This document shows, one piece after another, positions 55,831 to 64,000 of a stretch of DNA of 64,000 bases (position 1 is the first letter of the stretch; each line of letters begins with the position of its first letter). A program made the position numbers and the translations under genes. Source of the DNA: Betaproteobacteria bacterium. Lineage in GTDB: Bacteria > Pseudomonadota > Gammaproteobacteria > Burkholderiales > Burkholderiaceae_C. The notes beneath the pieces were generated by a model. The model saw only the letters and a program-made list of their open reading frames with translations, was not told the origin of the DNA and did not search any database. The stretch lies in assembly GCA_016868355.1 (NCBI GenBank), contig VGHB01000003.1:1-64000 (forward strand), given 5' to 3'.

Positions 55831-58236
55831 TCAAGCGTCCAAGACCCAGGTGTCTTTGGTGCCGCCGCCCTGGCTGCTGTTGACCACCAGAGAACCTTCC
55901 TTGAGGGCCACGCGGGTCAGGCCGCCGGGGACCACCTGAACGGATTTGCCCGACAGCACAAAGGGCCGCAGGTCTATGTGGCGTGGGGCGATGCCTTGCG
56001 CCACAAAGGTGGGGCAGGTGGACAAGCTCAGGGTGGGCTGGGCAATGTAGTTGGCCGGATGAGCCTTGATGCGCTGGGCAAACGCGTCGATTTCAGCGCG
56101 CGTTGCGGCTGGTCCCACCAACATGCCGTAGCCGCCGGCGCCGTGCACCTCCTTGACAACGAGTTCCTTTAGGTGGGCCAGCGCATAAGCCAAGTCCTCC
56201 GGCTCGCGGCATCGCCAGGTGGGCACGTTTTCCAACAGCGGCCTCTCGCCCAGGTAGAACTCGATCATCTGCGGCACATAGGCATAGATCGACTTGTCAT
56301 CGGCCACCCCGGTACCGATGGCGTTGCACAGGGTGACATTGCCGGCGCGGTAAGCGCGCATCAGGCCTGCACAACCCAAGCTGGAGTCGGGGCGGAAGGC
56401 CTGTGGGTCGAGGAAGTCATCGTCGATACGGCGGTAAATCACATCCACCTGCTCGGGGCCTTGGGTGGTTCGCATGTAGACACGGTCGTCTCGCACGAAC
56501 AAGTCCTGCCCCTCCACCAACTCCACGCCCATCTGTTGGGCCAAAAAGGCATGCTCAAAATAAGCGCTGTTGTGCATGCCGGGGGTCAACACCACCACAG
56601 TGGGGTCGTTGCCGCCACCGGGGGCCATGCTGCGCAAGGTGGACAAGAGCAGGTCGGGATAGTGGGCCACAGGGGCTACGCGGTGCAGCGAGAACAGGTC
56701 GGGAAATAAGCGCATCATCATTTTGCGGTTTTCCAGCATGTAGCTCACACCTGAGGGCACGCGCAGGTTGTCTTCAAGCACGTAGTAGGTGCCGCTGCCA
56801 TCGGGCTGCGCAGCCCGAACGATGTCAATGCCCGCGATATGCGCGTACACACCCCCAGGCACATCCAGGCCCACCATCTCGGGTCGGAACTGTGAGTTGC
56901 GCAAGACCTCGCCGGCAGGCACCACACCAGCCTTGAGAATGTCTTGGCCGTGGTAGACGTCGTGAATGAAGCGGTTGAGCGCCGTCACGCGCTGTTCCAG
57001 GCCGCGTCGCATCGCCTGCCACTCCCCGCCTGGAATGATGCGAGGCAGCAGGTCAAAGGGGATCAGGCGCTCGCTGCCGGCACCGTCTTCGTCCTTTTCG
57101 CCATAGACAGCAAAGGTGATGCCCACACGGCGAAAGATCACCTCGGCCTCCTCTCGACGCACCGACATGGATGACAAGCTCCGTCGATCAAGCCAATCGG
57201 AATAGGTCTGGTAATGAGGGCGCACCGCATTGGTGCTGCTGCGCATCTCGTCGAAGGGCGGTCCCATGATGGACTCCTGCTGGTGCTCAGAACGATGCAA
57301 GTCCTGGGCCAACGCCGTCGGGTTGTTGTGCGCGCGATGGGCTTGGGTACCGGTAGCGCCCAAGCGCTTGATCCGCACCTCATGGCGCAGCTCGACTTCA
57401 CAAGGGTCGACGGACCCGGTCAGCGGCGCGGCCTGCGATGGCTCTGGAGCACTGGCCAGGGCCAGATGCCCGCAGCCGGTCCAATGCCCCGAGGTGGTGT
57501 CCAGGCCAACCCAGCCCGGCCCCGGCAGATAGACCTCGCACCAGGCATGGAGCTCGGTACTGTCTTGCTGATGGGGGCCAGCCGTTGGGCTTGGGCTGTC
57601 GGGCCGCAGCTGAATAAGATAGCCCGACACAAAGCGCGCCGCCCAGCCGCACTGGCGCAGCAGCTGCACAAGGAGCCACGCGCTGTCGCGGCAAGAACCC
57701 GAGCGCCACTTCAGCGTCTCCTGGGGCGATTGCACGCCCGGTTCGGGCCGGTGGGTGTAGGCGATGTCAAGGTGCAGCTGGCGGTTGAGGTCTTCCAGCA
57801 GGCTCAGCGCGGGGCCTCGGCGCTGCGGCCAGGCCCCCAAGTAGGCCGTAAGCTCAGGACAGGGCGGCTGCCCGGGTAACGCAGCGTACGGGGCCAGCTC
57901 GCCCTGCAACTCGGGGCTGTAGTGGCCCGGCGTCTGCGCAGCAACGGCGGCCAGGGGCGCGCGGGGCACCGGGAGCAAGGCGATGTCAGCGGTCAAGTCC
58001 ACCATCAGACGGAGCTGGGTCAGGGGATGGGCAAACTCCGCCCGTGCGCAGCGGTTGCCCCAAGCGTCTGTCTCCCAGACGAAGCGATTGGGCTCTGGGT
58101 CCAAGCGCAGTTGGTAGTGACGCAGCGGCGTGACACAGGCTGGCGACGGGCACAGGCGAATCTGCTGGGGCGACAAGCGCACCGCGCGGTCGTAGCGGTA
58201 GTGGGTGTGGTGCTCGAGGCGAACGCAAATCGACAC
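55831..58236 (-). CDS. Transglutaminase-circularly permuted ATP-grasp fusion
   Basis: 801 residues from GTG at 58236 (GGAG site 7 bases upstream). Residues 1-323 are a bacterial transglutaminase-like domain with the catalytic Cys in GSCRDSAWLLVQLLRQCGWAARFVSGYL, the His in HAWCEVYLPGPGWVGLD and the Asp next to it. This part resembles the N-terminus of the long DUF2126 protein of the same operons; the remaining ~750 residues of that protein are absent. From residue 324 (MGPPFDEM) follows a complete ATP-grasp protein of 478 residues (VRPHYQTYSDWLDRR to SSQGGGTKDTWVLDA). A good AGGAG site still precedes that internal ATG at 57267, so the ATP-grasp part may also be made alone. No stop or frameshift separates the two. 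Confidence 0.85.
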   Translation of the reverse strand: MSICVRLEHHTHYRYDRAVRLSPQQIRLCPSPACVTPLRHYQLRLDPEPNRFVWETDAWGNRCARAEFAHPLTQLRLMVDLTADIALLPVPRAPLAAVAAQTPGHYSPELQGELAPYAALPGQPPCPELTAYLGAWPQRRGPALSLLEDLNRQLHLDIAYTHRPEPGVQSPQETLKWRSGSCRDSAWLLVQLLRQCGWAARFVSGYLIQLRPDSPSPTAGPHQQDSTELHAWCEVYLPGPGWVGLDTTSGHWTGCGHLALASAPEPSQAAPLTGSVDPCEVELRHEVRIKRLGATGTQAHRAHNNPTALAQDLHRSEHQQESIMGPPFDEMRSSTNAVRPHYQTYSDWLDRRSLSSMSVRREEAEVIFRRVGITFAVYGEKDEDGAGSERLIPFDLLPRIIPGGEWQAMRRGLEQRVTALNRFIHDVYHGQDILKAGVVPAGEVLRNSQFRPEMVGLDVPGGVYAHIAGIDIVRAAQPDGSGTYYVLEDNLRVPSGVSYMLENRKMMMRLFPDLFSLHRVAPVAHYPDLLLSTLRSMAPGGGNDPTVVVLTPGMHNSAYFEHAFLAQQMGVELVEGQDLFVRDDRVYMRTTQGPEQVDVIYRRIDDDFLDPQAFRPDSSLGCAGLMRAYRAGNVTLCNAIGTGVADDKSIYAYVPQMIEFYLGERPLLENVPTWRCREPEDLAYALAHLKELVVKEVHGAGGYGMLVGPAATRAEIDAFAQRIKAHPANYIAQPTLSLSTCPTFVAQGIAPRHIDLRPFVLSGKSVQVVPGGLTRVALKEGSLVVNSSQGGGTKDTWVLDA

Positions 58237-58312
58237 GGCTGGGCTCCAGGTTGAACTTGCCGGCCGAGCAAGCCCCATGCCCGGGATCATGCACCAGCAA
58301 GGTGCGGCTGGC

Positions 58313-59137
58313 TCAGACGATGAGCTGACCGGGGTGCGTGACCTTGCGCAAAGGCTCGTAGCGCTCAGACTCGGTGCGCAGCGGCGTATCGCCCGGGCCG
58401 CTGACCCAATGGGGGTCTTCAATGCCCTCGAACACCTCGCGCAGTCGCTGCCCCCAGGTGCTGCGGATCATTTGGAAGTATGGATTCTGTTCGTCAATGC
58501 AGATGTGCTCATCGCTGGCGAATCGGCCTTCCCGGTACACCACCAGGTCTAGCGGCAAGCCCACCGACAAATTGGATTTGAGGGTGGAGTCCATGGAAAT
58601 CAGCGCGCACTTGGTGGCTTCATCCAGCGGGGTGTTGGGCACGAGCACGCGATCCAGAATGGGCTTGCCGTACTTGCTTTCGCCGATCTGGAAGAAACAG
58701 GCCTCGCGTGTGGCTTCGATGAAGTTGCCCGGGGCATACACCTGGAACAAGCGCATGGCCTCACCCTTGACCTGCCCACCCAGGATGAACGACGCATTGA
58801 AGTCCACGCCCGCAGCCTTGAGGGCCGGGCCGTCTTGCTGATAGACGCGCCGAACGGCGCTGCCCAAGACGCGGGCGACATCAAAGAGACTGGTGGCATT
58901 CCAGATGGTTAGGACTTCGAAGCCCGGGCGTTCAAGCTTTTCCACCTGCAAGATTTCGCGCACCGACTGGCTGACGGACAGGTTGCCGGCCGAGAGCAAG
59001 ACAATGAAGCGGTCGCCCGCTTTCTCGTAGATCATCATCTTGCGACAGTTGCTGATCTGGTCCACACCGGCGTTGGTGCGGGAGTCCGACAGGAACACAA
59101 GGCCGGCGTTGAGCCGGATGCCGATGCAATAGGTCAT
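58313..59137 (-). CDS. Proteasome-type peptidase (Anbu/BPH family)
   Basis: 274 residues from the ATG of [26 protein letters not shown] at 59137. The chain starts with Thr2, the presumed nucleophile exposed after Met removal, and keeps the proteasome beta-fold pattern including SDSRTNAG and FILGGQ. Anbu is an ancestral proteasome-like particle. Its gene neighbours here, transglutaminase, ATP-grasp and alpha-E, are the known Anbu set. It overlaps the mnmA stop by 4 bp. Confidence 0.92.
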   Translation of the reverse strand: MTYCIGIRLNAGLVFLSDSRTNAGVDQISNCRKMMIYEKAGDRFIVLLSAGNLSVSQSVREILQVEKLERPGFEVLTIWNATSLFDVARVLGSAVRRVYQQDGPALKAAGVDFNASFILGGQVKGEAMRLFQVYAPGNFIEATREACFFQIGESKYGKPILDRVLVPNTPLDEATKCALISMDSTLKSNLSVGLPLDLVVYREGRFASDEHICIDEQNPYFQMIRSTWGQRLREVFEGIEDPHWVSGPGDTPLRTESERYEPLRKVTHPGQLIV

Positions 59138-60417
59138 GGGGTCTCCGTCTGCGGTGCGCGCGCACCTCGCGCACGCGATGGGTGGCCTGCAATGGCCCAG
59201 TGGGGGGTGTAGCCTGGTACAGCCCCGCAGCGCGAAGCCTCGATCACGCCCCCGCCCAAACAAACCTCACCGTTGTACAACACGGCTGATTGGCCGGGCG
59301 TAACCGCCCACTGTGCTTGCGCAAAGCGAAGGCCGATGGCGTCGGCCTTGGCAGCCGTGGCGGTGGGCCTGCCCGACCCAGCAGGCTGCGGCATCAGGTG
59401 GTCGAGTTCGCACAGCGCATCGGCTTGGCGATAGCGGGTCTTGGCAGCATAGGTGCCGCGGAGCGGGGGATGGCCGGCAACCCAACTGAGGTCTTGCGCC
59501 AACAGTTCATTCGATAAGAGCGCCGGATGATCGCGGCCCTGAACGACCAACAGAGCGTTGCGCTCCAGGTCCTTGTCGGCCACGAACCAAGGAGCGTGGT
59601 CGCCCCCACCGCGCGGAGCGCCGCTGTCCTTGACACCCCCGATGTGCAGGCCTTGGCGCTGGCCCAGGGTGTAAAAGCTCAGCCCCATGTGCTGACCCAT
59701 GCGGCGGCCACGCTCGTCCAGGATGGGGCCGGGCTCAGATTTCAGATAGCGCTTGAGGAACTCGCGAAACGGCCGCTCACCGATGAAGCAAATGCCGGTG
59801 GAATCCTTTTTCTGAGCATTGGGCAGGCCGATTTCAGCGGCCATGCGGCGAACCTCGGACTTGGGCAACTCACCCACGGGAAATAGGGTCTGGGCCAGTT
59901 GGGCCTGGTTGAGCCGATGCAAGAAGTAGCTTTGGTCCTTCGAGGGGTCTAGGCTTTTGAGCAGCTGGAACGCCTGTGGCGCACCGGGTGCCGCGCGAAC
60001 CCGGGCGTAATGGCCGGTGGCGATCTTCTCGGCGCCCAAGCGCATGGCATGGTCCAAGAAGGCCTTGAACTTGATTTCAGCATTGCACAGCACGTCGGGA
60101 TTCGGGGTGCGTCCGGCTTGGTACTCACGCAGGAACTCGGCGAAGACGCGGTCTTTGTATTCAGCGGCGAAGTTGACGTGTTCAATGTCGATGCCCACCA
60201 CATCAGCCACGGCAGCCGCGTCCAACCAGTCCTGGCGCGACGAGCAGAACTCGCTGTCGTCGTCGTCCTCCCAGTTCTTCATGAACAGACCCACCACCTC
60301 GTGTCCCTGTTGCTTGAGCAACCAGGCCGACACCGCGGAATCCACGCCGCCACTGAGCCCCACCACCACGCGTTGGGGTCGGATGGATTGCGCCACTGCG
60401 CCTAGCTGCACCGCCAT
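59134..60417 (-). CDS. mnmA: tRNA-specific 2-thiouridylase MnmA
   Basis: Makes the 2-thio group of s2U34 in tRNA-Lys, Glu and Gln. 427 residues. PP-loop [13 protein letters not shown] (about 22-34), the first catalytic Cys in [12 protein letters not shown] and the second in [13 protein letters not shown] are present. A Pro/Arg-rich tail of about 20 residues extends past the beta-barrel domain. It is coupled to the Anbu gene, an unusual neighbour that probably reflects operon packing only. Confidence 0.95.
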   Translation of the reverse strand: MAVQLGAVAQSIRPQRVVVGLSGGVDSAVSAWLLKQQGHEVVGLFMKNWEDDDDSEFCSSRQDWLDAAAVADVVGIDIEHVNFAAEYKDRVFAEFLREYQAGRTPNPDVLCNAEIKFKAFLDHAMRLGAEKIATGHYARVRAAPGAPQAFQLLKSLDPSKDQSYFLHRLNQAQLAQTLFPVGELPKSEVRRMAAEIGLPNAQKKDSTGICFIGERPFREFLKRYLKSEPGPILDERGRRMGQHMGLSFYTLGQRQGLHIGGVKDSGAPRGGGDHAPWFVADKDLERNALLVVQGRDHPALLSNELLAQDLSWVAGHPPLRGTYAAKTRYRQADALCELDHLMPQPAGSGRPTATAAKADAIGLRFAQAQWAVTPGQSAVLYNGEVCLGGGVIEASRCGAVPGYTPHWAIAGHPSRARGARAPQTETP

Positions 60418-60438
60418 GCCGCAATTGTCCGCTAGGGC

Positions 60439-60981
60439 TCAGTTGGGCGCGCGCACGACAGGCCAGGCCTGGGTGACCGAGGGATGGGTAGTGACCGCCT
60501 GCAGCGGATACCGCCGACCCGCCACCAGGTCTTCAATGCAACTCAGCACCAGCGGGCTGCGGTGGCGGTGGGCGCTGTCGCGCACCTCCTGCAGAGTCAT
60601 CCACAGGGTGCGCACAATGCCCTGGTCCAAGCTGCGCCCCGGCACCTGCTCGCCCACCGTACCTGCGTAGGCCAAGCGCAAGTAGGTGATGTCTTCACCG
60701 GTGGATTCGCGCTGAAAGCGTGAAAGGTACACGCCCAGCAGATGTGAAGGGCTGAAGACCCGGGTGGTTTCCTCCAGGGCCTCGCGGATAACGGCCTGCT
60801 CGGGAGACTCAGAAGGGTCCAGATGGCCAGCCGGGTTATTCAACCGCAGTCCCTCGGCTGTGTGTTCCTCGATCAGCAAGAAGCGGGGCTGCCCGTGGGC
60901 ATCTGGCTGGGAAATGATCGCCGCCACGGTGACGCTGGGGCGCCAACGCGCAGCCTGAAAGGGGGAAAGTGCACCGGTCAT
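60439..60981 (-). CDS. nudJ: Nudix hydrolase (NudJ-like)
   Basis: 180 residues. The Nudix box GHLDPSESPEQAVIREALEET fits G-x5-E-x7-R-E-U-x-E-E. Sequence around it (RFLLIEEHTAEGLRLNNPAGHLD) follows NudJ, which acts on nucleoside di/triphosphates and on HMP-PP. It lies 21 bp before mnmA, in the same relative order as nudJ-mnmA in enterobacteria. Confidence 0.88.
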   Translation of the reverse strand: MTGALSPFQAARWRPSVTVAAIISQPDAHGQPRFLLIEEHTAEGLRLNNPAGHLDPSESPEQAVIREALEETTRVFSPSHLLGVYLSRFQRESTGEDITYLRLAYAGTVGEQVPGRSLDQGIVRTLWMTLQEVRDSAHRHRSPLVLSCIEDLVAGRRYPLQAVTTHPSVTQAWPVVRAPN

Positions 60982-61140
60982 GCAATTTGCTCGGTTGTTC
61001 GAAGCCAGGATAGCCGGGGGGTAATGGCTATGCTGAAATGCCCGAAGTCGACTAATTGTCTATGATTTAGGGTTTACCCCGAACAAACAACGCCCCGCTG
61101 CGCAGCGGGACGCCCATCGAGAAGACCCCAGGAGGGCACC

Positions 61141-62274
61141 ATGCTCATTGGAGTGCCGCACGAGACAGCGGCTGGCGAAACCCGTGTGGCGGCAACGCCC
61201 GAGACGGTCAAGAAGCTCAAGGCCCAGGGCCACAGCGTACGGGTGCAATCCGGTGCCGGCCTGGCGTCCAGTTGCACCGACGAAGCCTATATCGCCGCTG
61301 GCGCAGAGATCACCGATCGCAGCGGCGCCTTCACCGCTGATCTGGTGCTCAAGGTGCGCAGCCCGCTGGGCGAGGAACTGGGCCTGATGAGGGCCAGCAC
61401 CGCGGTGGTCGCCATGCTCGACCCCTTCAATCGAAGCGGGCTGGAGGCCTTGGCGGGCGCAGGCCTAACGGGCTTCGCGCTTGAAGCAGCACCGCGCACC
61501 ACCCGGGCCCAGTCGATGGATGTGCTGAGCTCACAGGCCAACATTGCCGGCTACAAGGCGGTGATGATGGCAGCCAACCACTATCCCCGCTTGTTCCCGA
61601 TGCTGATGACGGCCGCGGGCACCATCAAGGCCGCTCGCGTGGTGATCCTGGGCGTCGGTGTGGCGGGCTTGCAGGCCATCGCCACGGCCAAGCGCCTGGG
61701 CGCGGTGATCGAAGCCTCAGATGTGCGGCCTTCGGTGAAGGAGCAGATCGAATCGCTGGGCGGCAAGTACATCGAAGTGCCGTATGAGACCGCAGAAGAG
61801 AAGCAAGCCGCCGAAGGCGTGGGTGGCTATGCCCGCCCGATGCCGCAAAGCTGGCTGGACCGGCAGAAGGTGGAGGTGGCCAAGCGGGTGGCGCTGGCCG
61901 ACGTGGTGATCTCCACCGCCCTGATTCCTGGCCGTGCGGCACCGGTGCTGATCACCGAAGACATGGTGCGCAGCATGAAGGCGGGCAGCGTAATTGTGGA
62001 CATGGCTGCAGGCAAAGGCGCGCAAGGCTTTGACGGCAACTGCCCCCTGACCGAAGCGGGCAATACCGTGGTCAAGCACGGCGTGATCATCGTGGGTGAA
62101 ACCAACATCCCTTCAACGGTGGCCGCCGACAGCTCGGCCCTGTATGCCCGCAACGTCCTGGACTTCCTCAAGCTCGTGCTAGAGAAGGACGCCGCTGCGC
62201 TCAAGATCGACTTGGAAGACGACATCGTCAAGGCTTGCCTGGTCACGCGCGATGGTGCGGTGCTGCGCGCCTGA
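61141..62274 (+). CDS. pntAA: NAD(P) transhydrogenase alpha subunit, part 1
   Basis: The soluble NAD(H)-binding domain I of the proton-translocating transhydrogenase. 377 residues with LIGVPHETAAGETRVAATPE at the start and the Rossmann site VVILGVGVAGLQAIATAKRLGAVIEASDVRP. AGGAGG precedes the ATG. The alpha subunit is split in two genes here, as in Rhodospirillum, in contrast to the fused PntA of Escherichia coli. Confidence 0.96.
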   Translation: MLIGVPHETAAGETRVAATPETVKKLKAQGHSVRVQSGAGLASSCTDEAYIAAGAEITDRSGAFTADLVLKVRSPLGEELGLMRASTAVVAMLDPFNRSGLEALAGAGLTGFALEAAPRTTRAQSMDVLSSQANIAGYKAVMMAANHYPRLFPMLMTAAGTIKAARVVILGVGVAGLQAIATAKRLGAVIEASDVRPSVKEQIESLGGKYIEVPYETAEEKQAAEGVGGYARPMPQSWLDRQKVEVAKRVALADVVISTALIPGRAAPVLITEDMVRSMKAGSVIVDMAAGKGAQGFDGNCPLTEAGNTVVKHGVIIVGETNIPSTVAADSSALYARNVLDFLKLVLEKDAAALKIDLEDDIVKACLVTRDGAVLRA

Positions 62275-62285
62275 AGGAGACCCAA

Positions 62286-62594
62286 ATGGAACTGATTTCC
62301 CCAACGATCACCAACCTGATCATCTTCGCGCTGGCCATTTATGTGGGCTACCACGTGGTGTGGACGGTGACCCCTGCGCTGCACACGCCGCTGATGGCCG
62401 TGACCAACGCCGTCTCGGCCATCGTCATTGTGGGCGCCATGCTGGCTGCAGCGCTGACCGAAACCGGCCTGGGCAAAACCATGGGCGTGCTGGCTGTGGC
62501 GCTCGCAGCGGTCAATGTGTTCGGCGGCTTCCTGGTGACGCGCCGGATGCTGGAGATGTTCAAGAAGAAGACGCCCGCGAAAAAGGCGGGATAA
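62286..62594 (+). CDS. pntAB: NAD(P) transhydrogenase alpha subunit, part 2
   Basis: 102 residues forming three membrane helices of the proton channel (LIIFALAIYVGYHVVWTV; VSAIVIVGAMLAAAL; VLAVALAAVNVFGGFLVT). The start is ATG at 62286, 11 bp after pntAA, with GGAGA upstream. Confidence 0.95.
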   Translation: MELISPTITNLIIFALAIYVGYHVVWTVTPALHTPLMAVTNAVSAIVIVGAMLAAALTETGLGKTMGVLAVALAAVNVFGGFLVTRRMLEMFKKKTPAKKAG

Positions 62595-62630
62595 AGCTCG
62601 ACAGTCAACAGGCGTCTTCTCGGCGTAGGC

Positions 62631-62651
62631 TAACTTGGCGAAGCCAAGTTA
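62631..62651 (+). other. Hairpin in the pntAB-pntB spacer
   Basis: TAACTTGGC-GAA-GCCAAGTTA is a perfect 9-bp stem with a GAA loop, within the 92-bp spacer of one operon. No T-run follows. It may stabilise or process the message. Confidence 0.5.
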
Positions 62652-62686
62652 AGCGAAGCGGCCGAAGCCAAAAAGGGATCCCCACA

Positions 62687-64000
62687 TGTCCATGAACCTC
62701 GTCACGCTGCTGTACCTCGTTGCCAGCGTTTGCTTCATCCAGGCCTTGAAAGGCCTGTCCCACCCCACCACCTCGATTCGTGGCAACGTCTTCGGCATGG
62801 TGGGCATGACCATTGCCGTGCTCACCACCGGGGCCTTGATCGTCAAGCTCTCGGGTGAATTGGGCCTGGGTGGCGGCAGCGCGCAGGGCATGATTTGGGT
62901 GCTGGTGGGCCTGTTGGTGGGCGGGTCGGCCGGGGCCTACATGGCCAATAAGGTCGAGATGACCAAGATGCCCGAGTTGGTCGCCTTCATGCACAGCATG
63001 ATCGGCTTGGCCGCGGTGTTCATCGCCGTGGCGGCAGTGGCCGAACCTGCGGCCTTCCAGATCGTGGCGCGCAATGCCGACGGCACGGTGCCCCTGATTC
63101 CGTTTGGCAACAAGCTGGAGCTGTTCCTGGGCGCGGCCATTGGTGCGATCACCTTCAGTGGTTCGGTCATTGCGTTTGGCAAGCTGAGCGGCAAGTACAA
63201 GTTCCGCCTGTTCCAGGGCGCGCCGGTGGTGTTTGGCGGACAGCACATGCTCAACCTGGTGTTGGGCATTGCCACGGTGGTGCTGGGTGTGGTGTTTGCG
63301 CTCACCGAGAACTGGCCGGCTTTCTTTGTCATGCTGGCGCTGAGCTTCGCGCTGGGCGTGCTCATCATCATCCCGATTGGCGGCGCCGACATGCCGGTGG
63401 TGGTGTCGATGCTCAACAGCTATTCGGGCTGGGCGGCGGCGGGCATCGGCTTTTCGCTGAACAACTCGATGCTGATCATCGCTGGCTCACTGGTGGGCTC
63501 CAGTGGCGCCATCCTGAGCTACATCATGTGCAAGGCGATGAACCGATCGTTCTTCAACGTGATCCTGGGCGGCTTTGGTGGTGATGCCGCCGCAGCCACG
63601 GGGGGTGCGCAGCAGCAGCGCAATGTGAAGAGCGGCAGTGCAGACGACGCGGCCTTCATTTTGGGCAACGCCGAGACCGTGATCATCGTGCCCGGCTATG
63701 GCCTGGCCGTGGCGCGCGCGCAGCACGCGGTCAAGGAACTGGCCGAGAAGCTGATCCACAAGGGTGTGACGGTGAAGTACGCCATCCACCCCGTGGCCGG
63801 CCGAATGCCGGGACATATGAACGTGCTCTTGGCTGAGGCCGAAGTGCCCTACGACCAGGTCTTCGAAATGGAGGACATCAACTCCGAGTTCGGCCAGGCC
63901 GATGTGGCCATCATCCTGGGCGCCAACGACGTGGTCAACCCGGCCGCGCTGCAAAAGGGCTCACCCATCTACGGCATGCCCATCCTGGAAGCCTACAAAG
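62687..64000 (+). CDS. pntB: NAD(P) transhydrogenase beta subunit (3' end cut by window)
   Basis: 438 codons are visible with no stop; the family length is about 460-470, so some 25-30 residues lie outside. The N-terminal half has about nine membrane helices of domain II. The C-terminal half begins domain III, the NADP(H) site, with VIIVPGYGLAVARAQHAV, YAIHPVAGRMPGHMNVLLAEA and VAIILGANDVVNPAA. The start is ATG at 62687 (MSMNLVTLLYL); a second ATG lies two codons later. Confidence 0.96.

Noticed and set aside
41400-64000. Possible CRISPR array or integrated phage in the accessory half.
   Set aside because: No regularly spaced direct repeats, integrase, capsid or transposase genes were found; the only tandem repeat is the coding one in DctM.

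Overview
The window looks like the chromosome of a GC-rich betaproteobacterium of the order Burkholderiales, most like Comamonadaceae. This rests on the fused rif/str ribosomal supercluster flanked by two tuf genes, the rpe-gph-trp-ung gene order, a three-gene pnt operon, and abundant TRAP and Liv transporters. No phage, integrase, intact insertion sequence or CRISPR array was seen.

Region 1 (1-19590, almost all minus strand) is the transcription/translation supercluster. In transcription order it reads tRNA-Tyr, tRNA-Gly, tRNA-Thr, tuf, tRNA-Trp, secE, nusG, rplK, rplA, rplJ, rplL, rpoB, rpoC, then rpsL, rpsG, fusA and a second tuf cut by the window edge. The only foreign-looking piece is a plus-strand PIN-domain gene wedged between rpoC and rpsL. 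The two tuf copies appear identical. Three copies of a GGGACAGACC-type palindrome sit directly after the stop codons of fusA, rpoB and the internal tuf.

Region 2 (19590-27410) is housekeeping: ung, trpC, trpD, a threonine aldolase, gph, a gamma-carbonic anhydrase-like gene, rpe, apaG, a small membrane protein and mltA. At the expected trpE/trpG position there is only a 100-codon in-frame scar that joins the start of trpE to the end of trpG, with the TrpG catalytic His and Glu changed.

Region 3 (27459-37224) is nitrogen- and sigma-54-oriented. A GAF-AAA-Fis activator precedes a perfect -24/-12 promoter with palindromic upstream elements, which leads into an operon of an OsmC-like protein, an acyl-CoA-dehydrogenase-fold flavoprotein and a rubredoxin-reductase fusion. 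This operon has no assigned function and is the best candidate here for an undescribed system. Facing it is a cyanate operon (ABC transporter plus cyanase) with its own sigma-54 promoter and two NtrC-like boxes one phased distance apart.

Region 4 (36688-49683) holds an Lrp-type regulator divergent from a giant indolepyruvate ferredoxin oxidoreductase, a cytochrome b561 with two YceI proteins, and a TRAP transporter whose large subunit carries a Pro/Gly repeat insert, coupled to an amidase and followed by an M20 peptidase. A decayed 5S rRNA fragment follows.

Region 5 (49881-64000) contains a livKHMGF operon, the Anbu proteasome-like operon (in which a transglutaminase is fused in frame to the ATP-grasp protein), mnmA, a Nudix hydrolase, and pntAA-pntAB-pntB, with pntB cut by the right edge.
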